DNA from: Candidatus Fermentithermobacillaceae bacterium
GTDB lineage: Bacteria; Bacillota; Sulfobacillia; Fermentithermobacillales; DUSS01
Length of the DNA: 64,000 nt
Direction of reading: 5' to 3'
Assembly: GCA_020725645.1 (NCBI GenBank)
Contig: DYEQ01000031.1
Coordinates: 62,001-126,000 of the forward strand
Part shown: piece after piece, positions 54,999 to 64,000 of the stretch
Position numbering within the stretch: position 1 is the first letter of the stretch
How the letters are laid out: each line of letters starts with the position of its first letter
Translations under genes and position numbers: made by a program
The notes under the pieces: model-generated
Told to the model about the DNA's origin: nothing
Databases searched by the model: none
What the model saw: the letters and a program-made list of their open reading frames with translations, nothing else

Positions 54999-56003
54999 TT
55001 ACCCTATCACTTCTTCGTAAACCCTGAGCCAGTTCTTGCCCAGGATTTTCTCGATATCCTCCTTGCCGTATCCTCGACGGACCAGTTCCTGAGTCAAAAG
55101 AGGGAGCTCCGATACATCCTTCATGACCACGGGCGTACCTTCCCTCACGCCGAATCCATCGAAGTCCGAGCCGAGCCCCACGTGATCGATTCCCGCAACC
55201 TTCACGATGTGATCGATGTGATCTACGAGGGCCTGCAGGGAGACCTGGTCCGGGTCGTCGGAAACGAAGCCGGGGGCGAACACAACGCCGATCACCCCGC
55301 CCTTCGCAGCCAGAGCTTCAATCTGACGGTCGTCCAGGTTTCTCGGGTGAGAGCATAAAGCTCTTGCGTTGGAGTGGGATGCGATGTACGGACGCTCCGC
55401 GACCTTGTCCAAGGCCCAGAAACTGGATTCGGACAGGTGGGAGACGTCCACGAGCATACCGAGACGTTCCATCTCTTTCACCAGGGAGATCCCGAACTCC
55501 GTGAGGGACGATCCAGATTTCTCCCCCACACCGTCGGCGATGTCATTCCGCTGGTTCCACGTGAGCCCCATGGCCCTTACTCCCAAACGGTAAAAGGAGC
55601 GAAGTAGCGGCAAGCTGCCCTCCACAGCTTCGCCCCCTTCGATGCTGAGAAGGGCCGATACTTTCCGGTTCTGCTTGGCCTCGACGATGTGTTTCGATTT
55701 CGTAGCTAGGACGAACCCGTAGTTCTCTTCAAACAGGCGGTATGCCGCGTCGAGGAGCTCGAGGGCTCTTCTCGCGGAGATGGCCGGTTTGTACTGGGGC
55801 TCTATGTACAAGGCCATGACCTGGCAGGTCACACCGCCCTTCACGAGCCGGGGGAAATCTATGTGTCCCGACGAACTTTCCTCCCAGAAACTCCTCGCCG
55901 GTCTCGGATGATAGCGGTGAAGTCCCTCGCCAACCTGGAGCAAAGTGTCGCAGTGACTGTCGATGACTATGGCTTCCTCGTGGACCCTTTGGGGATCGAG
56001 CAA
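54999..56003 (-). CDS. Membrane-dipeptidase family (M19) peptidase
   Basis: Zinc dipeptidase of the renal-dipeptidase family. The metal and active-site motifs appear in order: VIDSHCDTLLQV, LLSIEGGEAVEGSLPLL, LGVRAMGLTWNQRNDIADG, LVDVSHLSESSFWAL, YIASHSNARALCSHPRNLDDRQI and HVGLGSDFDGFG. 334 residues is normal for bacterial members. It probably acts in the cytoplasm on dipeptides. A terminator follows the gene. Confidence 0.93.
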   Translation of the reverse strand: MLDPQRVHEEAIVIDSHCDTLLQVGEGLHRYHPRPARSFWEESSSGHIDFPRLVKGGVTCQVMALYIEPQYKPAISARRALELLDAAYRLFEENYGFVLATKSKHIVEAKQNRKVSALLSIEGGEAVEGSLPLLRSFYRLGVRAMGLTWNQRNDIADGVGEKSGSSLTEFGISLVKEMERLGMLVDVSHLSESSFWALDKVAERPYIASHSNARALCSHPRNLDDRQIEALAAKGGVIGVVFAPGFVSDDPDQVSLQALVDHIDHIVKVAGIDHVGLGSDFDGFGVREGTPVVMKDVSELPLLTQELVRRGYGKEDIEKILGKNWLRVYEEVIG

Positions 56004-56053
56004 CAGTTACACCTCACTCCCTGCGAACCTCGGCACCCGGAACGCTTTCTTCC

Positions 56054-57134
<1,081 letters not shown>

Positions 57135-57204
57135 AATCAAGCCTCCGTTCTTCCCTTTACCCACCCAGGGCGCTTTTTCCCGCGGGAATCAGCCTGTATT
57201 TCGA

Positions 57205-57240
57205 CGTCAAAGGGGAGGGGTCCTGTGAGAACCCCTCCCC
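57205..57240 (-). terminator. Terminator after the FMN-binding lipoprotein gene
   Basis: GGGGAGGGGT and ACCCCTCCCC are perfect 10-bp complements nine bases apart, followed on the minus strand by TTTGACG. Confidence 0.75.
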
Positions 57241-57295
57241 CCGACTGACCCTCACCTGAGTTTTTGGAACCTGACCTGCGCAAAAAAGCTGGTCG

Positions 57296-58054
57296 CTACC
57301 GGATTTGGGCGTTAGCCAGAGCGTTGGACACAGCATCGATCCATTTCCTTGAGCTTCCGGTTGCCCCGGAGAACGTATCTACGTTGGGACCATTGGCCTC
57401 TACGAACCGTTCCCGCATAGCATCCCTGGCTTCCAGTACCATCGGATAAGTGTATGCTTCACCGATGTCCTTAAACTTGAATTTGCCCTCGGGGGTGACG
57501 TCTTCCAGCTCTACCTTGACGATTTTGTCGTTTTCGATGGTAACCCATGCTATTCCGCGACCAAATTCATCCTTTTCGGAGGCGCCCATGAAGGTGCCAT
57601 TGAAATACCTCGTCTTGACGGTGGGCTGTTTCCTGGCCTTTTCAAGCGCGAATTTCACAGCTTCGATGTACTTCCGGGAAGAGTTCGTGACTTTGGCCAC
57701 GGTGTCCACGTCAGCGGAGTTTTTCTCCACAAAGCGTTTGGCCATGGTCTCGTTGGCCGTTTTAGCTTCGGGGTAGGGATACGTATTGTAGTCCTTGACT
57801 TCACCCTTCTCGGTGATTTCGGAGAGTTTGACTGCGGTAATCTTATCCCTCTTAATGGTAACCTCGGCGATGGCGTAGCCGTGGATGTCTCCGGTAGAGA
57901 ATCCCTTATAGGTGCCGTCGTTGTAAACTCTGGGTCTACACCCCGAAAGAAGCACTAGAAGAAGGCCTACGAGACTCAAGACCGCGATAAGACGTCTCGA
58001 CAAAGACGGAAGCCTCCTTGTTGCGACTAATATGGGTCGCTTACTCGATTTCAT
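57296..58054 (-). CDS. Lipoprotein with two FMN-binding domains
   Basis: Exported lipoprotein. The signal peptide ends in the lipobox LLSGC near residue 39. Two FMN_bind-type repeats follow: 46-135 (GTYKGFSTGDIHGYAIAEVTI) ending in VDTVAKVTNSSRKYIEAV, and 145-250 (GTFMGASEKDEFGRGIAWVTI) ending in VDTFSGATGSSRKWIDAV. The second holds the SGAT motif to which FMN is attached covalently in Na+-NQR and Rnf relatives; in the first this is replaced by AKVT, so only one flavin is likely. It probably takes part in electron transfer at the cell surface; no partner gene is adjacent. Confidence 0.88.
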   Translation of the reverse strand: MKSSKRPILVATRRLPSLSRRLIAVLSLVGLLLVLLSGCRPRVYNDGTYKGFSTGDIHGYAIAEVTIKRDKITAVKLSEITEKGEVKDYNTYPYPEAKTANETMAKRFVEKNSADVDTVAKVTNSSRKYIEAVKFALEKARKQPTVKTRYFNGTFMGASEKDEFGRGIAWVTIENDKIVKVELEDVTPEGKFKFKDIGEAYTYPMVLEARDAMRERFVEANGPNVDTFSGATGSSRKWIDAVSNALANAQIR

Positions 58055-58409
58055 CCCTGGTTAACCAGTGTGATCCGGATCGACTACTTTAATGCCTCCA
58101 ATGCCTGTTACTCAATGTAAGGCCAGCATGTCCCCGAGTCAAGAGTGCCACCTTGCTGTCACAAATGTAACGCAATTGGAACTTATCGTCAGAAACCGTC
58201 AGGACTCGACGCACGACAAGAGTGTCGCCTTCCTCCACATAGACAACGTCCTCGGGTTTTACATGATTCCGGTACTTATATGGATTTTTCCAAACTTGTC
58301 GTCTTTCGTCACAAGTTGTCGAATGTTTCTAAGATGTCCACAAGGGTATCCACACCGTCGGCAGCGAAGTCGCCCACCCCAGGAAATTCCGATGCCAAGG
58401 AGGAGAACC
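58055..58409 (+). other. Intergenic region with a possible Spo0A box
   Basis: The track ORF that starts at 58092 reads through this region, but its first 106 codons have poor composition and no ribosome site. TGTCGAA at 58317-58323 matches the Spo0A box; the motif is short and could be chance. Nothing else is seen. Confidence 0.3.
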
Positions 58410-58781
58410 ATGGAAAGAGAGGTACTGGTAAAAGAGTTGACCCGGTCGGTCAAGGAAAGCTCCCGGGAGTTCATCCTTCGCTACGAGCTCGCCGTGAGAG
58501 ACAGACTTGATGGACCTCACGACAGACGGTACATCCTCAGAGCCAGGGTTACGGAAGCTACCTCGGAACACCCGTCGGAAAGCGGGTGCGAACTCGTACT
58601 TCCCGCCTCTTCAGAGGGGAAAGGCGAGGAATTGTTCGACATGATCGCCGGCGCCGAAAGCCCCGTTTTCCCCATCCATGTGCCTGAAATCGTAAGGGAT
58701 GAGCTGGCCGCTACCGCAATGGACGAAGCTGTCACTCTTCTTCCTTCAGCTTCTGAGTCTGAACAGAAGGTGTCCGCGTAA
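58410..58781 (+). CDS. Small protein of unknown function, perhaps DUF6514-like
   Basis: Starting at ATG 58410 after AAGGAGGAGA the product has 123 residues: MEREVLVKELTRSVKESSRE, FILRYELAVRDRLDGPHDRR, then a helical C-terminal part ELFDMIAGAESPVFPIHVPEIVRDEL. The pattern of an N-terminal beta sheet followed by a helix ending in 'P-I-H/S' recalls the small DUF6514 proteins of clostridia, but I hold this loosely. It overlaps the tail of the convergent NYN gene by 50 bases. Confidence 0.65.
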   Translation: MEREVLVKELTRSVKESSREFILRYELAVRDRLDGPHDRRYILRARVTEATSEHPSESGCELVLPASSEGKGEELFDMIAGAESPVFPIHVPEIVRDELAATAMDEAVTLLPSASESEQKVSA

Positions 58782-59379
58782 TGTAGGGGAGGATGTCGCA
58801 AAGCTCGATGAACTCGTCGGCAGAGTCAACGAGTTCGTCTGCCGCCTTGTAATTACAGCGAATATACGCTTCAGGATGCTGAGTTGACAGCACCTGGATT
58901 CTAACGCCCCTGGCTGCGACAGCTCGCACCAGGGGCACGAAATCTCCGTCTCCCGAAGCCAGCACGTACCTGTCGCATCTGTCGGCGAGGCTCAGCATAT
59001 CGATGGCGAGCTCTAGGTCGAGGTCAGCTTTGGTCACTCCGCCGGCGAAGACTTTAAGAGGCTTTTTAACAACCATGTATCCATTACGGTTCAGGAAACG
59101 CATGAACGACTGGGAGCGCCTGCGCTGCCCTTCAAGTTCTTCCCTCATGGCCTGCGGGTCGGCAGGGGCCATGATTCTGATGTACTGCTCAATTGTATCG
59201 GTAGTCCATTCGCCAGTATAGTAGTAAGCTCTTATGAGAAAGGAGTCTTTGGAGAGATATTCGAGGAGTTTTACGAAATCGATGTTGACCCCGAAAGCGT
59301 CGTGTGTGGCGTATTTGAAGTTCCATCCGTCAACGAAGATGGCCAACCGCGGCAAACTTGAACCTATAGTATGTTTCAT
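58732..59379 (-). CDS. NYN-domain (PIN-like) protein, putative RNase
   Basis: PIN-fold protein of the LabA/DUF88 family, thought to be metal-dependent nucleases. The acidic residues lie in LAIFVDGWNFKYA, KADLDLELAIDML and YVLASGDGDFVPLV, with GVRIQVLS after. 215 residues; the C-terminal 40 are variable. It stands between a convergent small gene and tRNA-Arg. Confidence 0.9.
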   Translation of the reverse strand: MKHTIGSSLPRLAIFVDGWNFKYATHDAFGVNIDFVKLLEYLSKDSFLIRAYYYTGEWTTDTIEQYIRIMAPADPQAMREELEGQRRRSQSFMRFLNRNGYMVVKKPLKVFAGGVTKADLDLELAIDMLSLADRCDRYVLASGDGDFVPLVRAVAARGVRIQVLSTQHPEAYIRCNYKAADELVDSADEFIELCDILPYITRTPSVQTQKLKEEE

Positions 59380-59429
59380 GGTGATATTTTACCCTCCGGT
59401 GGAATTTACCGTGAGAAGACATTTTAACG

Positions 59430-59506
59430 TGGTGCGCCCGGCGCGAATCGAACGCGCAGCCTCTGGCTCCGGAGGCCAACGCTCTATCCAATTGAGCTAC
59501 GGGCGC
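59430..59506 (-). tRNA. tRNA-Arg (anticodon CCG)
   Basis: The acceptor stem is GCGCCCG/CGGGCGC with A73 and an encoded CCA. The anticodon loop CTCCGGA gives CCG. Third arginine tRNA in the window, all with different anticodons. Confidence 0.95.
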
Positions 59507-59517
59507 ACTCCACACAG

Positions 59518-59546
59518 ATTATACATCCAAAACGCCCCGGTCACAA
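59518..59546 (-). promoter_or_regulatory. Promoter of tRNA-Arg(CCG)
   Basis: On the minus strand TTGTGA, 17 bases, then a perfect TATAAT, twelve bases before the tRNA 5' end. Confidence 0.75.
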
Positions 59547-59558
59547 GTTGCCGAAATG

Positions 59559-59816
59559 TCAGAGTTTTCCTAACAAGACCAGAAGTCCGACCAGGATGAA
59601 CCCTGCTCCTGCGACCCCCCGGATTACCGCGGGAGGCACCAGCCGGTATAGGGAATCACCGACCAGCACTCCGATGAGGGAAGTAACGCAGAGGGCGAGA
59701 GAAGCTCCGGCGAAAACGCTCCACATCGACCTCTTTTGCGCAGCGAGCATCATCGTGGATAGCTGCGTTTTATCCCCTAGCTCCGCCAGGAACACCATGG
59801 CAAACGTAGATATCAT
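59559..59816 (-). CDS. Half-size GDT1/UPF0016 family membrane protein
   Basis: About 85 residues with three helices and one copy of the family motif E-x-G-D-K-(T/S) in AMVFLAELGDKTQLSTMMLAA. Full-length members such as TMEM165/GDT1 or MneA, which carry Mn2+ or Ca2+, have two such halves; single-repeat forms are thought to pair as dimers. The track ORF begins at 60005 but its first 63 residues are proline- and glycine-rich and unlike the family. I place the start at ATG 59816 although no good ribosome site is visible. A second half-size gene is not in the window. Confidence 0.78.
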   Translation of the reverse strand: MISTFAMVFLAELGDKTQLSTMMLAAQKRSMWSVFAGASLALCVTSLIGVLVGDSLYRLVPPAVIRGVAGAGFILVGLLVLLGKL

Positions 59817-60026
59817 GGTATGCCAGTCCAAAGCTCTCGGGCCCGGGCTAGATACCGCCGGTGCCCCATCCTCCCTTCCCTCTACCGGTTCGCCGCCGTT
59901 CCGGACCACTCCTCGAGGTGGCGGCGAAACTCCGGGCGCTGATGGACGCGCCCGTCGCGGACATCCTCTAAAGTCTAGCATAACTGCTGCGGAGGCTGAA
60001 GACACCCTTCCGGGAGGGTTTGGACT

Positions 60027-62015
60027 CTACGCCACCGCTTCCTTCGTTCGGGGGGTTTTTTCCCAAAGGCGGGGCTCCCGCCCGATAGCCCGGAGAACCA
60101 TTGCGGTGGTGTAGGGTATTGGAAACATGAAAGCGGCCATGGGAAGAATGAAGAGCCCCAGGAATACACCGGCATTGGCCAGAAAACTCGAGGGTTTGAA
60201 ACTCAGGTCGAAGTAACGGCGATATCGCCTGTACGCGTAAAGGGTAAATCCGAGGTAGACAAAGGAGAACACGTTTAAAGCCCATTGTCCTTCAGCTGGA
60301 ATCACCGATGGATCCAGCAGGTTCCTCGCGTAAAGACCCATGGCGATCGGAGGAACAAACGTGGCGCACTGGTACAAAACCCACTCCAGCTGCCCTTTTG
60401 TTATGAGCGCCTTGAGCAACCCTCTACGTTTGACGGGGTCGTCGTAGAACCTCGACACCTTTGATACCACCTGTATGTGCCCGGTACCCCAACGCAGTCG
60501 CTGCCTGAAAAAACTCTTGAAGGTAGGCGGCGTTTGTTCGCTAGAAAAGTAGGGGAGATACTCCGGCCACGCGTTTTCTAAGAGGTAAGCTCTGGTCCCG
60601 AGCTCGAGGTCCTCCGTAAGGACCTGATGGTCCCATCCGCCTATGGCTTTCAGCAGGTCATACGATACGAACAAGTTGGTTCCGCCCACGAACGGCAGGG
60701 TCCGGAACAGCCACGAGAGATACCATTCATGGGCGATGGCCTGGTAAAGGGAGGCGATGCGGCAAAAGGCTGTCATCTGGTAGAAGTTCCTCACCTGGAA
60801 CACGGGCCCCTGAAGTATCCTGCACCGGTCAGGAGCAACGAGCCTCCGGTAAGCTACGTAAAGTAGCACGCATTTTTCGGGGCGGGACTCGGCGTCATAG
60901 AAGCCGCACACCTCTGTCGCGGGGTTAACAAAGCGCAGCGCCCAGTTCAATGCACGACCTTTTGTGGAAGGGCACGAGACGCCGGTACGTCTCCCCGGAA
61001 ACTCGCCGTCGAAGTCATCGGGCACGACGACGTGTTTAACGCAGCGGGCAACCTCGGGCAAAAGACCCTTTCTGACTCTCTCTACCACTTCCTGGGTAGT
61101 TGGAAATAGATCCCTTTGTACTTGCCTGACACGGAGACCGAGCTTTCCCGTTTTGAGATCAACCAGGAGTTCGCTCACCGCAGAACGAGCTATGTGATTT
61201 GTCATGCGCCTTATGATATCCTGGGTAACCCCCTGGTTGGCCCGGGCAGCGCGGCTTATAGCCTTCCGCAAAATGGCATCATCCTCGCCGGCGATGTGGA
61301 TGTAAGCAGCAAGCGCAGGCATGGCGACGACGAGACAGACGGGATACAGTCTTTCCAGGTCAAGCTCGGATAGCCACGGGCAGGTCCGCTTCACACACTG
61401 AATTATCTTGTCCGACGAAGCGCGTCCCCCTGAGGCGTATAGGGTAACCGACACTTCCCTAATCATGGTCTCCCTGGTGGTAGCCGGCAAACTCTGGAGC
61501 TCCGGAACCCCTACGACCGAACCCTCGTGAAAATCTCTGCGCAGGTACTCCTGGAGGGCATAGGAGGCGAGCACCGCCACCATTAGCTCGCGAGCTTTGG
61601 CCTCCTCCTCGGGGGGAATTGGGAACTTTCCCTTTCCGTCTTCGAGACCTCTTGCCATTTCGAGGACTCTTTTAGCTATCCTGGGCCTTGACTTCTTCGC
61701 GGCGATGAGCTCCTTTTCGTCCGTAGCTACTATCACTTCGTACCTGTCCCGCGGATAGGTCAGGGAAAGCATGTGGAGGATGGTGTTCTCGATGACGTCG
61801 GACTCGTTTCGGGCGGGGATTAACAAGCTTATCGTAGGGGTCTCTTTCCCAAGGCGTCGGGCCGTATCACGCAGGTTTTCTTCAGACAGTGCCGGTCGCC
61901 GGCCCCAGTATAATTTGTCGCTATAGTGCTTCCAGAAGAAGAATCTGGCAAAGAGGATGAAGAATATGAGGTAAACAGAGAAGGCACCAAGGTATAGTAT
62001 TTGGGGCAGATCCAT
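60027..62015 (-). CDS. Membrane glycosyltransferase (family 2 type) with a large central insertion
   Basis: Processive-type GT2 enzyme, as in cellulose, hyaluronan or poly-GlcNAc synthases. An N-terminal helix (about 5-25) precedes the GT start TISLLIPARNESDVIENTILHMLSLTYP with YEVIVATDE. After about 250 inserted, mostly helical residues the fold resumes with STKGRALNWALRF, YDAESRPE, GGTNLFVSYDLL, the catalytic TEDLELG and QRLRWGTGH (QxxRW). Four helices close the protein. ATG 62015 (MDLPQILYLG) or a TTG two codons earlier, close to GAGGAGG, is the likely start. No polymer genes are next to it. Confidence 0.82.
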   Translation of the reverse strand: MDLPQILYLGAFSVYLIFFILFARFFFWKHYSDKLYWGRRPALSEENLRDTARRLGKETPTISLLIPARNESDVIENTILHMLSLTYPRDRYEVIVATDEKELIAAKKSRPRIAKRVLEMARGLEDGKGKFPIPPEEEAKARELMVAVLASYALQEYLRRDFHEGSVVGVPELQSLPATTRETMIREVSVTLYASGGRASSDKIIQCVKRTCPWLSELDLERLYPVCLVVAMPALAAYIHIAGEDDAILRKAISRAARANQGVTQDIIRRMTNHIARSAVSELLVDLKTGKLGLRVRQVQRDLFPTTQEVVERVRKGLLPEVARCVKHVVVPDDFDGEFPGRRTGVSCPSTKGRALNWALRFVNPATEVCGFYDAESRPEKCVLLYVAYRRLVAPDRCRILQGPVFQVRNFYQMTAFCRIASLYQAIAHEWYLSWLFRTLPFVGGTNLFVSYDLLKAIGGWDHQVLTEDLELGTRAYLLENAWPEYLPYFSSEQTPPTFKSFFRQRLRWGTGHIQVVSKVSRFYDDPVKRRGLLKALITKGQLEWVLYQCATFVPPIAMGLYARNLLDPSVIPAEGQWALNVFSFVYLGFTLYAYRRYRRYFDLSFKPSSFLANAGVFLGLFILPMAAFMFPIPYTTAMVLRAIGREPRLWEKTPRTKEAVA

Positions 62016-62139
62016 TAACAAAAAGGCCTCCTCACTAAACGTTCGTATGACAAAATCGCTAGTCAACCCCGGAATCTGTCCGGTCTCATCGAAGGGTAGT
62101 TTTTCGTTACGACCGGGAGCGCATTCGCAGGGGAAGACA

Positions 62140-62174
62140 AAGGAAAGAAGAGGAGGGGACCGGTCGTCCCCTCC
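62140..62174 (-). terminator. Terminator after the cyclic-2,3-DPG-synthetase-like gene
   Basis: GGAGGGGAC pairs with GTCCCCTCC over nine bases with a five-base loop; on the minus strand TCTTCTTTCC follows. Located about 30 bases after the stop codon at 62203. Confidence 0.65.
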
Positions 62175-62202
62175 TTGAGGCCTTTCGATTGGTCCTTCGA
62201 GG

Positions 62203-63519
62203 CTAAATCGCCCCCGCCATCTTCATGGCGGAGACCAGGTCGGGCGCACCCACTTCCTGAAGCTCATACCTTATCCGCATGGAGGGTTTGTTCATCTTCA
62301 TCACCCTCCTCAGGTCTATGGGGGTGGCGATCAGGACGATATCGCACGGGGTTTTCTCGACGGTCTCCTGAAGCTCCGCTATCTGCTTGGGCGAGTAACC
62401 CATGGCGGGCAGGAGGGGTCCGATCTGCTGGTATTTGGAAAACGCCGCTTTTATGGAACCCGCCGCCCATGGCCTTGGATCGACGAGTTCGCTTGCACCC
62501 CAGCGCCGGGCCGCGACCACGCCGGCGCCATAAGACATTTCTCCATGCGTGAGCGTCGGACCATCTTCGATAACCAGCACCTTCTTGCCCCGGATTTCCT
62601 CGGGGTGCTCGGCGAAAATGGGGGAAGCTGCCTCCACCACGATGGCATCGGTGTTCACCTTCCGGACGTTGTCTCTTACGCGCTCGAGGTTCTCGGGGCT
62701 CGCAGTGTCGATCTTGTTTATCACCACTATCCTGGCCATCCTGAGGTTGGTCTCGCCCGGATGGTAGGACAGTTCGTGACCGGGACGGTGGGGATCGACC
62801 ACGACGATGTGGCAGTCGGACTTGTAGAACGGTATGTCGTTGTTGCCTCCGTCCCAAAGGATGACGTCAGCTTCGGATTCAGCTTGCTTCAGTATCTCAC
62901 CGTAATCCACCCCGGCGAATACGACGTTTCCGCGGTCGATATGGGGTTCGTACTCCTCCCGCTCCTCGATGGTGCACTTGTGTTTGTCGAGGTCATCGTA
63001 GGAGGCGAATCTCTGAACCACTTGCTCGTCGAGCTTTCCGTAGGGCATGGGGTGCCGGATGACCGCCACCTTTTTTCCATGCTCTTTGAGGATTTGGGCG
63101 ACTTTTCTCGTGGTCTGGCTCTTCCCTGCACCCGTTCTGACCGCGCAGACGGATACCACCGGTTTCTTCGACCGCAGCATGGTGCTCTTTAAGCCCAGGA
63201 GCTTAAAATCAGCTCCGGATGCCAGGACCAAGCTCGCCTTATGCATTACGTACTCGTGGGACACGTCACTATAAGCGAAGACGACCTCGTCCACGTCAAA
63301 CTTCTTGATGAGCTCGGGAAGCTCGGATTCCGGATAAATGGGGATCCCCTGAGGATACAAAGGTCCGGACAGCTTGGGAGGATACGTCCTTCCCTCGATG
63401 TCGGGAATCTGCGTCGCGGTAAAGCAGACCACCTGACTTGTCTCGTCGTTCCGGTAGACGGTGTTGAAATTGTGGAAGTCCCGTCCCGCGGCACCCATTA
63501 TGATGACTCTTCTTTTCAC
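62203..63519 (-). CDS. Cyclic 2,3-diphosphoglycerate synthetase-like P-loop protein
   Basis: 438 residues, matching proteins annotated as cyclic 2,3-diphosphoglycerate synthetase, the archaeal enzyme that closes the ring of a thermoprotectant. The N-terminal part is RRVIIMGAAGRDFHNFNTVYR. The P-loop is in VCAVRTGAGKSQTTRKVAQIL, with DVILWDGGNNDIPFY and VVINKIDTA (NKxD) as in SIMIBI-class GTPases such as CobW/HypB. In bacteria this family often neighbours carbamoyl-transferase and carbamate-kinase genes, and here an ornithine carbamoyltransferase gene lies directly upstream. A role in that context, rather than thermoprotection, is plausible but unproven. Confidence 0.8.
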   Translation of the reverse strand: MKRRVIIMGAAGRDFHNFNTVYRNDETSQVVCFTATQIPDIEGRTYPPKLSGPLYPQGIPIYPESELPELIKKFDVDEVVFAYSDVSHEYVMHKASLVLASGADFKLLGLKSTMLRSKKPVVSVCAVRTGAGKSQTTRKVAQILKEHGKKVAVIRHPMPYGKLDEQVVQRFASYDDLDKHKCTIEEREEYEPHIDRGNVVFAGVDYGEILKQAESEADVILWDGGNNDIPFYKSDCHIVVVDPHRPGHELSYHPGETNLRMARIVVINKIDTASPENLERVRDNVRKVNTDAIVVEAASPIFAEHPEEIRGKKVLVIEDGPTLTHGEMSYGAGVVAARRWGASELVDPRPWAAGSIKAAFSKYQQIGPLLPAMGYSPKQIAELQETVEKTPCDIVLIATPIDLRRVMKMNKPSMRIRYELQEVGAPDLVSAMKMAGAI

Positions 63520-63563
63520 GAGTTCAGCATCTCCCTTCCTCCCGTCCGCTACTGGACTATCTC

Positions 63564-64000
63564 TTACATGACCAAAGCCAGCAGCGCTTTCTGCACGTGG
63601 AGCCTGTTTTCCGCCTCGTCGAAGATGACCGACATGGGACCGTCAGCTATCTCGTCGGTCACTTCTTCGCCGCGGTGAGCGGGCAGGCAGTGCATGAAAA
63701 TGGCGTTCTTGTCGGCACCGGAGAAGAGCTTGGCATTAACTTGATACGGTTGCATAGCCTTCAGGCGCTGCTCCCGCTCTTTTTCCTGACCCATGCTGGT
63801 CCAAACGTCCGTGTAGACCACATCAGCATCTCTCACGGCGTGAGCTGGATCCGTCGTCAAGACAAGATTCCCACCGTAGCGTTCAGCTGATTCCCGACCC
63901 ATCTCCACGATGTCGCGATTGGGCTCGTATCCTTCGGGCGTGGCGACCCTTATCTCCATCCCCATTTTGGTCCCGCCGAGTATCCACGAATGGCACACGT
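63564..64000 (-). CDS. argF: Ornithine carbamoyltransferase, C-terminal part (gene runs off the window)
   Basis: Transfers the carbamoyl group to ornithine, or the reverse in arginine breakdown. The visible part has WILGGTKMGMEIRVATPEGY, VVYTDVWTSMGQEKE and the ornithine-site motif FMHCLPAHRGEEVTDEI, which separates it from aspartate and putrescine transferases. It ends with DEAENRLHVQKALLALVM, as is usual. The 5' half lies beyond 64000. The gene is 44 bases upstream of the cyclic-DPG-synthetase-like gene on the same strand. Confidence 0.9.
   Translation of the reverse strand, partial: VCHSWILGGTKMGMEIRVATPEGYEPNRDIVEMGRESAERYGGNLVLTTDPAHAVRDADVVYTDVWTSMGQEKEREQRLKAMQPYQVNAKLFSGADKNAIFMHCLPAHRGEEVTDEIADGPMSVIFDEAENRLHVQKALLALVM

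Overview
The window is about 64 kb of moderately GC-rich bacterial chromosome. It suggests a Gram-positive, probably anaerobic and perhaps spore-forming Bacillota of a deep clostridial or Limnochordia-like lineage. The grounds are AGGAGG-type ribosome sites with many GTG/TTG starts, a gap-pgk-tpiA-gpmI-eno-secG run beside rpoN, 2-hydroxyacyl-CoA dehydratase genes, a membrane pyrophosphatase, a single-cluster ferredoxin, an Asp23-domain protein, and SH3/AMIN amidase and YaaH-like GH18 cell-wall enzymes. The lineage is an inference; no 16S rRNA is present.

Left part (1-24 kb). A partial trigger factor gene is followed by a seven-gene tRNA operon (Gly-Arg-His-Arg-Gln-Lys-Leu, minus strand) with a clear promoter and terminator. 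A Wzz-like gene comes next, then a three-gene 2-hydroxyacyl-CoA dehydratase cassette, a P2-type cation ATPase, a TrmB regulator, two-subunit class I fumarase, and an FtsX-type ABC transporter (permease-ATPase-permease). Further on are a methyltransferase pseudogene, an MFS transporter, a QueG-like iron-sulfur protein with possible structured RNA on both sides, a GH31 glucosidase, a methionine gamma-lyase-like enzyme and a slipin.

Element (24.2-29.3 kb). A 45-bp perfect direct repeat of the 3' part of tRNA-Pro(UGG) brackets about 5 kb of decayed foreign DNA. It holds Fic, XRE/STAND-like and integrase relics, an IS that has lost its middle, paired possible integrase arm sites, and one intact gene for a DUF1576 membrane protein.

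Middle (29-41 kb). A YfcE-like phosphodiesterase, RdgB, RNase PH, a UPF0316 membrane protein and a MarR regulator precede a four-gene operon (33.3-36.2 kb). That operon encodes membrane proteins of unknown function, the first resembling DUF6754, and is the best candidate here for an undescribed system. The tmRNA gene and smpB follow, then an HD-domain protein and a K+-dependent type proton/sodium pyrophosphatase.

Right part (41-64 kb). The lower glycolytic operon, sigma-54, an ATPase-Asp23 fusion, a TPR protein, two cell-wall hydrolases facing each other, an M19 dipeptidase, ferredoxin, glutamate racemase, an FMN-binding lipoprotein, a NYN-domain protein, tRNA-Arg(CCG), a half-size GDT1 transporter, a glycosyltransferase with a large insertion, a cyclic-2,3-diphosphoglycerate-synthetase-like GTPase and the 3' part of an ornithine carbamoyltransferase gene. 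Most genes lie on the minus strand; the main plus-strand blocks are the ABC transporter, the DUF6754-like operon and the amidase.
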